The notes under the pieces are model-generated. The model ran no database searches. It saw nothing but the letters and a program-made list of their open reading frames with translations, and was not told where the DNA came from. Shown one piece after another: positions 1-9,423 of a stretch of DNA of 38,911 bases. Within the stretch, counting starts at the first letter, position 1, and each line of letters opens with the position of its first letter. Made by a program: the position numbers and the translations under genes. This DNA is from Reyranella sp. Its GTDB lineage: Bacteria; Pseudomonadota; Alphaproteobacteria; Reyranellales; Reyranellaceae. Location of the stretch: contig JALHMO010000061.1 in the NCBI GenBank assembly GCA_022844015.1, positions 1 through 38,911 on the forward strand, given 5' to 3'.

Positions 1-36
1 CCACCAGTGGCGCGCTCCCAGCGCATTTTCATAGGA
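1..36. repeat. Left copy of a 36-bp inverted repeat shared with 24300-24335
   Basis: The first 36 bases of the window are the exact reverse complement of 24300-24335. The copy at 24300 continues with more repeat material (an 8-bp hairpin at 24335-24352), so the element at the left edge probably continues beyond the window. It is non-coding and looks like a dispersed intergenic element. Confidence 0.85.
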
Positions 37-295
37 GTTCCCCACCGGCCCGAGGGCCGACCCGCCGTGCCAAGAAACTGGCGGCAAGCCGCCAGTTTCT
101 TACTAGGTGTCGCCGTCTTACGGCGACGGAGGGGTCATAGGCAACGAGACTGGGGCTCATGACCCCTCCGTCCGCGATGACCCTTCGGCTTCGCTCAGGG
201 CAGGCGCGGACACCTCCCCAGCTTCGCTTTCGCGAAGCTGGGGAGGGGGGCCATTGAGTTAGCACCCATAAGTGCGCGATCCCGGCAATGAGCCT
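37..295. repeat. Spacer built of nested palindromic modules
   Basis: No gene is seen. The stretch is a series of perfect hairpins. One has 14-bp arms with a 2-base loop at 72-101. One has 8-bp arms at 109-127. One has 11-bp arms at 128-138 and 159-169 (GGAGGGGTCAT and its complement). The last has 15-bp arms with a 4-base loop at 213-246. The third and fourth modules recur in variant form at 24483-24636. The last hairpin lies about 50 bp beyond the pqiA stop codon and may end that transcript, but it has no T-run. Confidence 0.75.
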
Positions 296-1651
296 CTACC
301 TCGCCGGTTCGGCCGAGGCGGCGGGGCCAGCCGGCTCCCCCGCCGGCAGCGGCCGATGCGCATTGCGGCCGGCGGCGTCCCACATCAGGCGCGGATCGAA
401 GGACTCGGCGGCGAAGATCGTGATGAACACCACGGCGCAGAAGGCGAGCGCGCCGATGCCGGGCTCGATGGTGACCGCGTTGCCGAACTGGACGAGGGCG
501 CCCAGCAGCGATTCCATGAAGATGTCGACCATCGACCAGCGTCCGATCCAGGCAACGACGTAGTAGAGCATGGTGCGTTCGCGCAGCAGCACGCCGGCGC
601 CCGCGTCCGGACGCCCGAGCTGGACGGCGAGCAGCATGGCCACCAGGGCGATCAGCTTGAACATCGGCACCAGGATGCTGGCGAAGAAGACGAGCAGCGC
701 CAGCGGGTACATCTGTGAGGCCAGCAACTCCTCGACGCCCCCCATGATGGTGCTCGGCTGGCCGGCCCCCAGCTGGATCACGGTGAGCACAGGATAGACG
801 TTGGCCGGCACATAGAGCACGGCGGCGGCGATCACGAGGGCCCAGGTGCGCGAGATGCTGCCGGGCTTGCGGCCGTGCAGGGCCGAGCCGCAACGCGGGC
901 AGTGGCCGTCGCCATCGGCCGGAACGGATACCAGGCCGCAGCCCTCGCATCCCACCGAGCCCGGCCGCAGCTGGAGCAGCGACGGCGTATCGGCGCGCGG
1001 CGGCAACGGCGCATGCGTCTGGCCACGTCGCTCGATCTCCTCCCACACCGCCTGCGGATCGAGGGCTAGCTCTGCCCAGACGATCACCACGGTGAGCGCG
1101 GCCAGGGCATAGACGGCGGCACCGAGCTCGATGGTCACCAGGTCGCCGAGCTTGGTGTAGGCGACGAACACGCCGAGCAGCAGCACCTCGAGCATCGACC
1201 ACAGGCCGATCTTGCGCGAGATCAGGAAGATGCCGCGCAGGTTGGGCGGCAGGATGCTCATCCTGAGGCCGATGAGCACGTAGATCGTGCCGAGAAACTT
1301 GATCAGCGGGGCGATCGCCGTGGTGAAAGCGACGGCGATCGCAAGCGGCCACAGGCCGTGCTTGACCAGCTCGACAGGGCCCGACTCGAGCGACGTCTCG
1401 TGCACGATGCCGGCCGTCGATACCTTCATCAGCATGGCCAGCCACAGCACCGCGAACAGCACCAGGCAGGCGAAGGTGAGCGCGAGGTGATGGTTCAGCG
1501 GGTCGGCGCGGGTGAGGCGCAGCGCGGTGCCGCAGCGCTGGCAGACGCAGCGCAGGTTCGGCGCCATCGGCGGAACGACCTGGAACAGGCCGCAGCCCGG
1601 ACATTCCTGCAGCTGGGCGCGTGTCACCGGCGCGGGGCTCGCCTTCGCCAT
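296..1651 (-). CDS. pqiA: PqiA-family inner-membrane protein (paraquat-inducible protein A)
   Basis: This 451-residue multi-pass inner-membrane protein is the membrane partner of the PqiB/PqiC envelope-spanning lipid-transport system. It has the duplicated PqiA layout: a zinc-ribbon-like CPGC...CQRC pair near residues 17-40, a set of hydrophobic helices, then a second pair (CEGC...CPRC) and a second set of helices. The ATG at 1651 is chosen because it lies 7 bases after the pqiC stop and directly precedes the first Cys pair. The reading frame stays open further upstream, but that part is the overlapping pqiC sequence read in another frame. It is the last gene of a pqiB-pqiC-pqiA operon, whereas E. 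coli has A-B-C. The substrate is not known from sequence; phospholipid is the family expectation. Confidence 0.9.
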   Translation of the reverse strand: MAKASPAPVTRAQLQECPGCGLFQVVPPMAPNLRCVCQRCGTALRLTRADPLNHHLALTFACLVLFAVLWLAMLMKVSTAGIVHETSLESGPVELVKHGLWPLAIAVAFTTAIAPLIKFLGTIYVLIGLRMSILPPNLRGIFLISRKIGLWSMLEVLLLGVFVAYTKLGDLVTIELGAAVYALAALTVVIVWAELALDPQAVWEEIERRGQTHAPLPPRADTPSLLQLRPGSVGCEGCGLVSVPADGDGHCPRCGSALHGRKPGSISRTWALVIAAAVLYVPANVYPVLTVIQLGAGQPSTIMGGVEELLASQMYPLALLVFFASILVPMFKLIALVAMLLAVQLGRPDAGAGVLLRERTMLYYVVAWIGRWSMVDIFMESLLGALVQFGNAVTIEPGIGALAFCAVVFITIFAAESFDPRLMWDAAGRNAHRPLPAGEPAGPAASAEPAR

Positions 1652-1658
1652 CGCAGGG

Positions 1659-2240
1659 CTAGGGCTGCAGCAGGGTGGCGATGCCGTCGGCAAGCTCGCC
1701 CACGGCATCGCTGATCGCCGCCACCAGGCCCGGGATGTCCGGCGCCGGGGTGGGCCTGGAGATCGAGAAGTTGCGCGCCGCAAGGCGGCGCGGGCGATTG
1801 AACTCCGCCGCCACCTGGGCATTGAGGATCAGCGTGCCCGACTTGTCGGCATCGAGCCGCTGGATGTTGACGCCGACCACGGCGTTGGCGTCGACCGAGA
1901 TGGCGCCGCTTTCGCCATAGACCGAGCTGTTGGGCAGGCGCTGGCCCAGCTCGCCAACGAGAACGCGCGCCAGCATGGCGCCGAGCCCCTCGCCCCACCA
2001 GTCGTTCGCCATGATGTCGAGCTTGTAGCCTTCGGACGATCGTACGATCTCGCGGCGGTCGAGATAGCTCGCCAGCCCGATGTCCTTCAGGAGCACGATC
2101 TTGGGGCCGGCGGAGAAGGTCGGGCCGGTCCGCGTCACGATCGTGTAGTAGTTCGGGTCGGGGGATGCGCCGCAGGCTGCCGCGACCATCGGCAGGGCAA
2201 GGCTTGCGAGCTGGCGTCGGCCGAGAGTCATCGAATTCAT
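1659..2240 (-). CDS. pqiC: PqiC-like outer-membrane lipoprotein (ABC-type transport auxiliary family)
   Basis: A 193-residue lipoprotein. The N-terminus has Arg-Arg, a hydrophobic stretch and a lipobox-like AAAC (Cys at about residue 23), followed by a Pro/Asp-rich linker and a beta-rich domain beginning NYYTI, as in the PqiC/YmbA (DUF330-like) family. The family is thought to cap the PqiB tube at the outer membrane. The ATG at 2240 overlaps the pqiB stop by 4 bases (ATGA), indicating translational coupling; a second ATG three codons in (2231) is an alternative start. The stop is 7 bases before pqiA. Confidence 0.85.
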   Translation of the reverse strand: MNSMTLGRRQLASLALPMVAAACGASPDPNYYTIVTRTGPTFSAGPKIVLLKDIGLASYLDRREIVRSSEGYKLDIMANDWWGEGLGAMLARVLVGELGQRLPNSSVYGESGAISVDANAVVGVNIQRLDADKSGTLILNAQVAAEFNRPRRLAARNFSISRPTPAPDIPGLVAAISDAVGELADGIATLLQP

Positions 2241-3931
2241 TCCCTGCCGGTGTTGGTGCGGCCCTTGATCAGGGCTTCGGGATGGCGCGACAGCAGGTCG
2301 GCCAGGGCGCGGATCGAGCGCGCGGTGTCGGTGAGCTGCGGCAGCAGTCGATCGAGATCGCGCCGGAACCGCGAATCGTCGCCATAGCCGGCATTGAGCG
2401 AGGCGAACAGGCGGCTGGCCCTGGTCAGCGAGTCCTGCAGCGCCGCCGCGATCTCCGGCAGGCGCTTCATCGCCGGCGTGCCGCCCTGGTCGAGCTTCCT
2501 GGCGATGTCCTGGACGTCGAGCATCGCCTTCTCGAGCGCCGCCAGGGTCGCCTTGATCTGCGGGCCGTTGATCGTGCTGTCCAGCCCGGTCGCGGCGCCC
2601 GAGATGCTCTTGCCGATGCCGTCGAAATCGATGCGGTTGATCTTCGACAGAAGCTCGGCGGCGGAGCGCGTGATGCTGTCGAAGCCGCCGGACTCGATGG
2701 CCGGGATGACGAAGATGTCGCCGTCGCGCTTCATGTCCGCCGATGGCGCATCGGGCATCATCTGCAAGGCCACGATCTTGGAGCCGCTGATCAGGCTCGG
2801 CGCCTCCAGGGTGGCCCGCAGGCCCCGCTTGATCATCTCCTCGGCGAGCTTGCCCGGCTCCAGGCCCTTCACCGTGGCGATCCCGGTCACGCGATCGGCC
2901 TCCACCCGGTAGTGCACCGGGGCGACGATGCGGTCCTTCGCCGGATCGTAGACGAGACCGACCGAGGTTACCTCGCCGACCTTGAGCCCATACAGGGTCA
3001 CATCGGCGCCGACCGCCAGGCCGGCGACCGATCCGGGAAAATAGGACAGGAGCTGCAGTTGGTGGCCGAAACCCGCGGCGCGCGCCGCCTCGTGGCTCGA
3101 GTAGAGATGGAAGGCCTGATAGGGCTTGGCGGTGGCCTGCATCGACTCCGAAGGCGTGTCGAAGGCAATGCCGCCCAGCAGCACGGCGCGCAGCGATTCG
3201 ACCTGGAGGGAGATGCCCTCGGCGCCGAACTTGATGTTCATCCCCGAGGCGTTCCAGAACGACGTGTCGAGGTGGACGAACTGGTCGTAGGGCGCGCGCA
3301 CGAAGGCATGAATGGTGACGTTCGCGGCCAGGGTGACCAGATCCCAACCGAGCACCATGCCGACCTCGACATCGCGGAAGAACACCGGCGAGCCGAGGCT
3401 GATCGATCCCAGCCGGTGAGTCTGCAGCTTGAAGACGGTGCCCTTGGCCCACGCCTGCAGGATCGGCGGATCCTCCTCGCCGACGAAATCGCGCTTCGGC
3501 TGGCCCGTCGCGGTCAGCTGCGGTCGCATGCCGATGTAGGACCCGGACAACAGCGTATCGAGACCGGTGATGTTGCCGGCGAAGAGCTGCGGCTTGACGA
3601 CCCAGAAGATCGTCGTGTCCAGCAGCAGCGGCTCGGCTTCCCGCGTCGTGTCCACGGTCACCACGACATGCGATTGATCGGGCGCGATGGCGATGCTCTT
3701 CACCGTGCCCATCACGACGTTCTTGTACTTGAGCTGCGACTGGCCGGCCGTCAGCCCGGCGGCTGTCTCGAAGCTGATCGTGATGGTCGGCCCGCGCTTG
3801 GAGTAGGTGTCCCAGGCCAGCCAGGCGCCAATCAGGCCGGTGAGCAACGGGACGATCCATACGAGGGGAATCCGGCGTCGGCGGCGAACTGGCGCCGTCG
3901 GCAAAGGTGCCGGTTCTGCGGTGTCGGTCAT
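2237..3931 (-). CDS. pqiB: PqiB-like MCE-domain protein, periplasmic lipid-transport tube
   Basis: A 564-residue protein with one N-terminal transmembrane helix (about residues 22-42, after an Arg-rich cytoplasmic stretch) followed by successive MCE domains, recognisable by repeated hydrophobic beta segments such as GLTAGQSQLKYKNVVMGTV and GADVTLYGLKVGEVTSV. The C-terminal third is helical, as expected for the central pore of PqiB. Three MCE domains are likely. The ATG at 3931 is preceded by a strong purine run (AGGGGGGAC); an in-frame ATG ten codons upstream lacks such a site. Family role: forms a tunnel across the periplasm for lipids. The patatin-type lipase gene just upstream suggests a shared envelope-lipid theme. 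Confidence 0.9.
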   Translation of the reverse strand: MTDTAEPAPLPTAPVRRRRRIPLVWIVPLLTGLIGAWLAWDTYSKRGPTITISFETAAGLTAGQSQLKYKNVVMGTVKSIAIAPDQSHVVVTVDTTREAEPLLLDTTIFWVVKPQLFAGNITGLDTLLSGSYIGMRPQLTATGQPKRDFVGEEDPPILQAWAKGTVFKLQTHRLGSISLGSPVFFRDVEVGMVLGWDLVTLAANVTIHAFVRAPYDQFVHLDTSFWNASGMNIKFGAEGISLQVESLRAVLLGGIAFDTPSESMQATAKPYQAFHLYSSHEAARAAGFGHQLQLLSYFPGSVAGLAVGADVTLYGLKVGEVTSVGLVYDPAKDRIVAPVHYRVEADRVTGIATVKGLEPGKLAEEMIKRGLRATLEAPSLISGSKIVALQMMPDAPSADMKRDGDIFVIPAIESGGFDSITRSAAELLSKINRIDFDGIGKSISGAATGLDSTINGPQIKATLAALEKAMLDVQDIARKLDQGGTPAMKRLPEIAAALQDSLTRASRLFASLNAGYGDDSRFRRDLDRLLPQLTDTARSIRALADLLSRHPEALIKGRTNTGRE

Positions 3932-4010
3932 GTCCCCCCTGCGGCAGCCTCCGCGGGCCAAAGTAGCTCATATGGCCCGGCCTGCAAGCACAGGCGGCCA
4001 GTCCGGTCCG

Positions 4011-5249
4011 TCAAATGATCGGAGGCCGCTTCGCCCAATTGTAGCCGTGCACGGCCTTGTTGTAGCCGTAGTCGAACAGGGCGCGCATGTACCTGGCTTC
4101 GAAGGGCTCCTTCAGCTCCAGGTCGAAGTCTCGCCCCATGTAGGCGAGGTTGTAGTCGACCCCGTCCCGCAAAGTAGTGTTGTAAATTCGGACCACGTCG
4201 TTGTAGCCGGACGCGGCGATCATGGTCGCAATTGCCCGGCCGACGATGCCGAGCGTACGCCGTTCGACCGCCGCATACTCGGGGTCGAGCCGCCCGTTGC
4301 GAATGACGTAGGCATTGGCCTCGATGACGGGCTGGCCGCGGAGCTTGCGCTCGCGCCGGTTGTCGGTCAGTGCCGACGGGTAAAGGAAGGTCTGGGCGAA
4401 GGCACCGCCGTCGACATGCATCTCCTGGTACGGCTTACCGTCCACTGTCACATCGAGCATGGTGGGTGGAAAGGCGCCCGGGATGGCCGCCGAGGCGAGC
4501 AGGATGCGGCGGATGGTCTCGACGGCCTTGGGATGACCGCTCTTGGCGATCGCGCCGACGTTCCAGATCACCGGCACCTGGGCATCGAGGTCGGTCGAGC
4601 CGATGAGCAGCAGGCGCCCGGCGTCGTAGGCGGCGGCAATGGCGCGGATCATCCGCTCGTCGAGATAGTTCGAGATGGTCCGGTAGAGCGGCTCGTTGTC
4701 GGCCATCGCGTCGCTGAACACGGCGGCCAGAAGGCGCCGCTTCGACAGGATCTGGCTGGCGTCGGTCTCGGTATAGACGGCGCGCAGCTGCGGATCGTAC
4801 TCCGGCCCGAGGAAGGCGAACGGCGCGGACAGGGCGCCGGTGCTGACGCCGGTGACGAGATCGAACACCGGCCGGGTGCCCTGCGCGGTCCACCCGCACA
4901 GCAGCCCCGCCCCGAACGCGCCGTTCTCGCCGCCGCCCGAGATGGCGAGAAACTGCAGCTTGGGCATGTCGGCGACCGATCGCACCCCGCGCGCCTTCAT
5001 CTGCGCGAGCATCGCCGCCATGAACTCCGATTCGAGCGGCCCGGTTCCCGATGCCGGGAAGAAGCGCTCGTTCTTCAACCCGAGAACGGTTGCCTTGGCG
5101 GTGCTGCCGAGCGGCACCGGCGGGCCACGGTCGGGCACATCACAGCCCGGCAGGGTGGCCATCGACGCGCCGCCTGCGGCCAGCCGCAGGAAGGCCCGCC
5201 TTGGCGAACGTCGTTCTGACATCGGTGTGTCCCGCTCTACTCCGAGCAT
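4011..5249 (-). CDS. Patatin-like phospholipase, predicted Tat-exported lipoprotein
   Basis: A 412-residue patatin-family serine hydrolase. It shows the oxyanion-hole loop GGGENGAFGAG (about 105-115), the nucleophile elbow GVSTG (Ser about 136) and the catalytic DGG motif (Asp about 280), the Ser-Asp dyad of phospholipase-A/acyl-hydrolase patatins. The N-terminus reads SPRRAFLRLAAGG and ends in LPGC, so a twin-arginine signal with a lipobox is likely and the enzyme should be membrane-anchored outside the cytoplasm. The ATG at 5249 has a G-rich ribosome site (GGGGGG) 8-9 bases upstream; an ATG at 5222 is the alternative. It lies 18 bases after ftsK and 79 bases before pqiB on the same strand. 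The substrate cannot be read from sequence. Confidence 0.88.
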   Translation of the reverse strand: MLGVERDTPMSERRSPRRAFLRLAAGGASMATLPGCDVPDRGPPVPLGSTAKATVLGLKNERFFPASGTGPLESEFMAAMLAQMKARGVRSVADMPKLQFLAISGGGENGAFGAGLLCGWTAQGTRPVFDLVTGVSTGALSAPFAFLGPEYDPQLRAVYTETDASQILSKRRLLAAVFSDAMADNEPLYRTISNYLDERMIRAIAAAYDAGRLLLIGSTDLDAQVPVIWNVGAIAKSGHPKAVETIRRILLASAAIPGAFPPTMLDVTVDGKPYQEMHVDGGAFAQTFLYPSALTDNRRERKLRGQPVIEANAYVIRNGRLDPEYAAVERRTLGIVGRAIATMIAASGYNDVVRIYNTTLRDGVDYNLAYMGRDFDLELKEPFEARYMRALFDYGYNKAVHGYNWAKRPPII

Positions 5250-5267
5250 GCCCTACCCCCCGAGGCG

Positions 5268-8069
5268 TCAGCGCTCTCGATCGTCGATGTCGCGCGCCAG
5301 GACCTCGCGCTTGCCGACATGGTTGGCCGGGCTGACCACGCCTTCGCGCTCCATGCGCTCGACGATGCGCGCGGCCCGATTGTAGCCGATCTGCAGATAG
5401 CGCTGGATGAAGCTGGTGCTGCACTTGCGCTCGCGCGCCACCAGCGCGATCGCCTGGTCGTAGAGCTGGTCGCTCTCGCCGTCCTCGCCCTCGCCGGCCG
5501 GGCCTGCCGCGCCCGCCTCGCCATCCGGATCGTCGGTCACCGAATCGATGTAGGCCGGCGCGCCCTGGGCGCGCAGATGGCGCACCGCCTCCTCGACCTC
5601 GCCGTCGCTGACGAACGGCCCGTGCACGCGGGCGATCTTGCCCCCGCCGGCCATGTACAGCATGTCGCCCTGGCCGAGCAGCTGCTCGCCGCCCTGCTCG
5701 CCCAGGATGGTGCGGCTGTCGATCTTCGAGGTCACCTGGAAGGAGATGCGGGTCGGGAAGTTGGCCTTGATGGTGCCGGTGATCACGTCGACCGACGGGC
5801 GCTGCGTGGCCATGATGACGTGGATGCCGGCGGCGCGCGCCATCTGCGCCAGGCGCTGCACCGCGGCCTCGATCTCCTTGCCGGCGACCAGCATCAGGTC
5901 GGCCATCTCGTCGATGATGACCACGATGAACGGCAGCGGCGTGAGGTCGATCTCCTCGTCCTCGAAAGTCGGGCGGCGGGTCTCGGGATCGATCCCGGTC
6001 TGCACCTTGCGGGTCAGTGCCTGGCCCTTGCGTGCCGCCTCGCCGAGACGCTCGTTGTAGCCGGCGATGTTGCGCACGCCGAGCGCGCTCATCGCGCGAT
6101 AGCGGTCCTCCATCTCGCGCACCACCCACTTCAGCGCGACGATCGCCTTGCGCGGCTCGGTGACGACCGGGGTCAGCAGATGCGGGATGTCCTGGTAGAC
6201 GCTGAGCTCCAGCATCTTGGGATCGATCATGATGAAGCGGCAGCGATCCGGCGGCAGGCGGTAGAGCAGCGACAGGATCATGGTGTTGACCGCCACCGAC
6301 TTGCCCGAGCCGGTGGTGCCGCCGATCAACAGATGCGGCATGCGGGCGAGATCGGCGATCACCGGGTCGCCGCCAATATCCTTGCCGAGCGCCAGCGGCA
6401 TGCCGAGCCGGTTGTCCTCGTAGTGCCGCGTCGACAGGAGCTCGCGCAGGAACACCGTCTCGCGGCGCGCGTTCGGCAGCTCGATGCCGATGACGTTGCG
6501 GCCCGGCACGGTGGCGACGCGCGCCGACACGGCGCTCATCGAGCGGGCGATGTCGTCGGCCAGGCCGATCACGCGACTCGACTTGGTGCCGGGCGCGGGC
6601 TCGAGCTCGTAGAGCGTGACCACGGGCCCCGGCCGAACCTTCACGATCTGCCCCTTGACCCCGAAATCGTCGAGCACCGTCTCGAGCAGGCGGGCGTTCT
6701 GCTCCAGCGCCTCCTCGTCGATCTTGGTGTCGGTGCTGACGCGCGACGGCAGCGCCAGGATGTCGAGCGGCGGCAGGCGATACTCGCCGGTCGCCAGGTC
6801 GAGCTCGCGTTGACCCGCCTTGGCGGCGCGCTTGCCCTGGGCCAGCGCGCCCTTGCGCTGGATGATCTTGACGCCGCCGGGGGCCATGCCAGCCGCAGCC
6901 GGCTCGGCGGGCAGCTCGTCCGGAGCGAACGGATTTTCGTCGCTGCCGGCGAAAGGCTCTGGCGCGCGTTCGGCGACGGGCAGGGACGCGGATGGCAGCG
7001 CGTCCTGCGCCGCCGGCAGAGCGGCGGCCGGCCGGACCATGGGCTCGGGCACGCCATCCGATTCCGGAGCGACGGCCCGATCGCGGCGCGCGAAGATCGG
7101 CTCGATGCGCATGCCGGCCAGGCGATCGAACAGCGTGCGATCGCGCACCGACTCGGACGCCGGCGGTGCGTGCGGGCGCAGCGGCACCGGCGACTCCGGA
7201 ATGTCGTCGGTCGGCCGCTCGATGGGTGCGTTGGGCGCATCGACCAGCAGGGACTCGCGCGGCGGCAAGGGCGCGCCTTCCTCGGGGATCTCCTCGAAGC
7301 GCGCGGGATCGTACTGGCTGGCGTCGATCTCGCCCGGGATCTCGGCATAGCCGATCACGGCCTGGGGCTGATCGGCTTCCTCGTCGAGCGGCTTGGGTGT
7401 GCCGCGCCACAGGCCGATCGCCGCCCGCGCCAGCCACACGCTCCACAGCAGGGGCGCCCGCAGGATGCGGAAGATCAGCGGCAGGTCGGTGCGATTCATG
7501 CCGAGCGCCGGCGCCATGGCTATGAAGGCGAGCGCCGCGCAGATCGGCTCGATCAGGGCGAGGCTGCCGCCGCTCGAATGGGTCAGCACCAGCTCGCGGA
7601 AACGGCCGACCAGTGCCAGCCCGACGAGCCCGCCCGGCCCGGCATGGGTGGCGGCGCTGCCGACGTCGCCGAGACCGACGCAGGCAACGCTCATCATCAG
7701 GAGCGCCAGCAGCAGGAGCGAGAGCCGCAGGCCGAAGAAGCCGAGATGATGGGTGCGCACCATGCGCACGCCCCACGTGATCAGCGCGACTGGCACCAGC
7801 ATGATGGCGAGGCCGAACGTCTGCAGCAGCAGATCGGCGACGTAGGCGCCCGGCACGCCTATTATGTTGACCGGCGCGCGGCCGGTCGCGTGGTTGAGCG
7901 ACGGATCGGCCGAGCTGTAGGTGAACAAGGCAAGCAGCAGGACCATGCCGGCAGTCGCCACGCCGAAGCCGACCAGTTCCATCGCGCGCCGGTGCAGGAA
8001 GTCGCGCGATCCCTCCGGCAGGATCGCCGTCTTGCGCACGAGGGAAGACGTGGCGCCCATCATGGCCAT
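5268..8069 (-). CDS. ftsK: DNA translocase FtsK
   Basis: This 933-residue septal DNA pump moves chromosome dimers during division. About four N-terminal membrane helices (residues 30-200) are followed by a Pro/Ala/Glu-rich linker (about 225-400), shorter than in E. coli. Then come the alpha/beta motor with Walker A GTTGSGKS (584-591) and Walker [11 protein letters not shown] (716-725), and a C-terminal winged-helix gamma domain (about 866-925, [18 protein letters not shown]) that reads KOPS-type sites. The ATG at 8069 starts one base after the dapC-like stop; ATGs at 8063 and 8060 are alternatives. A second acidic linker (845-865) separates motor and gamma domain. Complete and ordinary. Confidence 0.96.
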   Translation of the reverse strand: MAMMGATSSLVRKTAILPEGSRDFLHRRAMELVGFGVATAGMVLLLALFTYSSADPSLNHATGRAPVNIIGVPGAYVADLLLQTFGLAIMLVPVALITWGVRMVRTHHLGFFGLRLSLLLLALLMMSVACVGLGDVGSAATHAGPGGLVGLALVGRFRELVLTHSSGGSLALIEPICAALAFIAMAPALGMNRTDLPLIFRILRAPLLWSVWLARAAIGLWRGTPKPLDEEADQPQAVIGYAEIPGEIDASQYDPARFEEIPEEGAPLPPRESLLVDAPNAPIERPTDDIPESPVPLRPHAPPASESVRDRTLFDRLAGMRIEPIFARRDRAVAPESDGVPEPMVRPAAALPAAQDALPSASLPVAERAPEPFAGSDENPFAPDELPAEPAAAGMAPGGVKIIQRKGALAQGKRAAKAGQRELDLATGEYRLPPLDILALPSRVSTDTKIDEEALEQNARLLETVLDDFGVKGQIVKVRPGPVVTLYELEPAPGTKSSRVIGLADDIARSMSAVSARVATVPGRNVIGIELPNARRETVFLRELLSTRHYEDNRLGMPLALGKDIGGDPVIADLARMPHLLIGGTTGSGKSVAVNTMILSLLYRLPPDRCRFIMIDPKMLELSVYQDIPHLLTPVVTEPRKAIVALKWVVREMEDRYRAMSALGVRNIAGYNERLGEAARKGQALTRKVQTGIDPETRRPTFEDEEIDLTPLPFIVVIIDEMADLMLVAGKEIEAAVQRLAQMARAAGIHVIMATQRPSVDVITGTIKANFPTRISFQVTSKIDSRTILGEQGGEQLLGQGDMLYMAGGGKIARVHGPFVSDGEVEEAVRHLRAQGAPAYIDSVTDDPDGEAGAAGPAGEGEDGESDQLYDQAIALVARERKCSTSFIQRYLQIGYNRAARIVERMEREGVVSPANHVGKREVLARDIDDRER

Positions 8070-8070
8070 G

Positions 8071-9276
8071 TCAGAGCACCGCGGCGAGGCGCCTTACCGC
8101 CTCGCGGGTGGTTTCCTCATCGTGCACCAGCGCCACGCGGATGTAGCGCTCGGCGGTGTTGATTCCGGCGGTCTCGCGGCAGACATAGGCGCCGGGCAGC
8201 ACCTTGACGTGCGCCTCGCGCCACAGCCGGCGCGTCGCTTCCTCGCCGTCGCCGACGTCGAGCCAGAGAAAGAAGCCGCCGCCCGGCGTGTAGTAGCCGA
8301 AGCGGTTGTGAAGCATCGACTCGGCGACGCGGAAATTGCGCCGATACCATTCGCGCGTCTCGATCGGATGGGTTTCCTCGCGCCACAGTGCGGCCGATGC
8401 CTTCTGAACGGCAAACGGGATCTGCGGGCCGCCATAGGTCCGCCAACGCAGCAGCATCGCCACCTGGCGCGGATCGCCGGCCATGAACCCGGACCGCAGG
8501 CCGGCGGCGTTCGAGCGCTTGCTGAGCGAGTGGAACACCACGACGTTGCGGAACGGATCCGTTCCCCCCGTGTCGTCCATCGCCAGCGCCGCCTCGAGCG
8601 CGCCGACCGGCGCCTCGCGCGTGTAAATCTCGGCGTAGCATTCGTCGACCGCCAGAACGCAATCGTGTTGCCGGCATTTGGCAATCAGCTTCTGCAGGTA
8701 GCCGATATCGGCGATCGCGCCCTGCGGATTGGCCGGCGAGCAGAGGTAGACCACCGACATGCGCTGCCAGGTGGCCTCGTCGACGGTGTCGAAGTCGGGC
8801 AGGAAGCCGGTCTCGGCCGGGGCATTGACCAGGAGCGGCTCGGCGCCGGACAGGACGGCGCCGCCGAGATAGGCCTGGTAGAACGGGTTGGGCAGGGCGA
8901 TGACCGGCCTGGCGCCGTTCTTCTGCTGCGGCGTCGCCACCGTGGCGATGATGTAGACGCCCTCCTTGCTGCCGGCCGTGGGCATGACGTGGCGCGTGGG
9001 GTCGAGCAGGCCATCGGGCAGCCGGTAGCGCCGGCCGAGCCACTCGACGATCGCCAGGTTGAGATCGGGAATACCCTGGTTGGGCGGGTAGCGGTTCCAG
9101 CCGTCGATCTCGTCGGCGACGATCTGGCGGGCGAAAGCCGGCATCCGCCCCTGCGGCTCGCCGACCGACATGTTGATCAGCGACAGGTGGGCCGGCGGCG
9201 CGATGGGCGCAAGAAGGGTGTTGAGCCGCGCGAACGGAAAATCGGTCAACGTTTCCGTCAGGCGCGGATTCAGCAT
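8071..9276 (-). CDS. dapC: Succinyldiaminopimelate transaminase-like aminotransferase (DapC type)
   Basis: A 401-residue fold-type I PLP aminotransferase. It shows [12 protein letters not shown] in the substrate region, CSPANPQG (the NPxG motif), DECYAEIY with the PLP-contacting Asp, and [15 protein letters not shown] with the Schiff-base Lys at about 253. The pattern matches the DapC branch, which converts N-succinyl-2-amino-6-ketopimelate in lysine/peptidoglycan biosynthesis. A related class-I aminotransferase specificity cannot be excluded. The ATG at 9276 has GGGTGG upstream; a GTG at 9285 is the alternative. Its stop abuts ftsK. Confidence 0.85.
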   Translation of the reverse strand: MLNPRLTETLTDFPFARLNTLLAPIAPPAHLSLINMSVGEPQGRMPAFARQIVADEIDGWNRYPPNQGIPDLNLAIVEWLGRRYRLPDGLLDPTRHVMPTAGSKEGVYIIATVATPQQKNGARPVIALPNPFYQAYLGGAVLSGAEPLLVNAPAETGFLPDFDTVDEATWQRMSVVYLCSPANPQGAIADIGYLQKLIAKCRQHDCVLAVDECYAEIYTREAPVGALEAALAMDDTGGTDPFRNVVVFHSLSKRSNAAGLRSGFMAGDPRQVAMLLRWRTYGGPQIPFAVQKASAALWREETHPIETREWYRRNFRVAESMLHNRFGYYTPGGGFFLWLDVGDGEEATRRLWREAHVKVLPGAYVCRETAGINTAERYIRVALVHDEETTREAVRRLAAVL

Positions 9277-9423
9277 CGAGACCACCCAATAGGCCCAGTC
9301 AGGCCGCGATAAAACAATGGACCCGGCAGCAGGGAGAGCCCCTCCCGCCGGCGAGACTATGTGGCCATTGTATGGAACAAATTAGGCAGTCACAACAAAG
9401 GAATAGAGAGCTTTCCTGTCCCC

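Noticed and set aside
213..246. Intrinsic terminator for the pqi operon
   Set aside because: The hairpin is strong but has no T-run on the minus strand and belongs to a dispersed repeat family, so it is listed as a repeat only.
2165..4018. 617-codon plus-strand frame opposite pqiB/pqiC
   Set aside because: Low-complexity Arg/Gly/Ala/Asp composition without motifs; the minus strand has clear MCE and lipoprotein features.
5319..8162. 947-codon open frame antisense to ftsK
   Set aside because: It is the reverse-strand shadow of a GC-rich gene; the peptide is Arg/His/Ala/Gly-rich with no domain, while the opposite strand encodes an unmistakable FtsK.
9277..9423. Promoter or small gene between amtB copy 1 and dapC
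   Set aside because: Only a weak CAATGG/CCATTG inverted pair is visible; no credible -35/-10 pair, terminator or open frame with a ribosome site.
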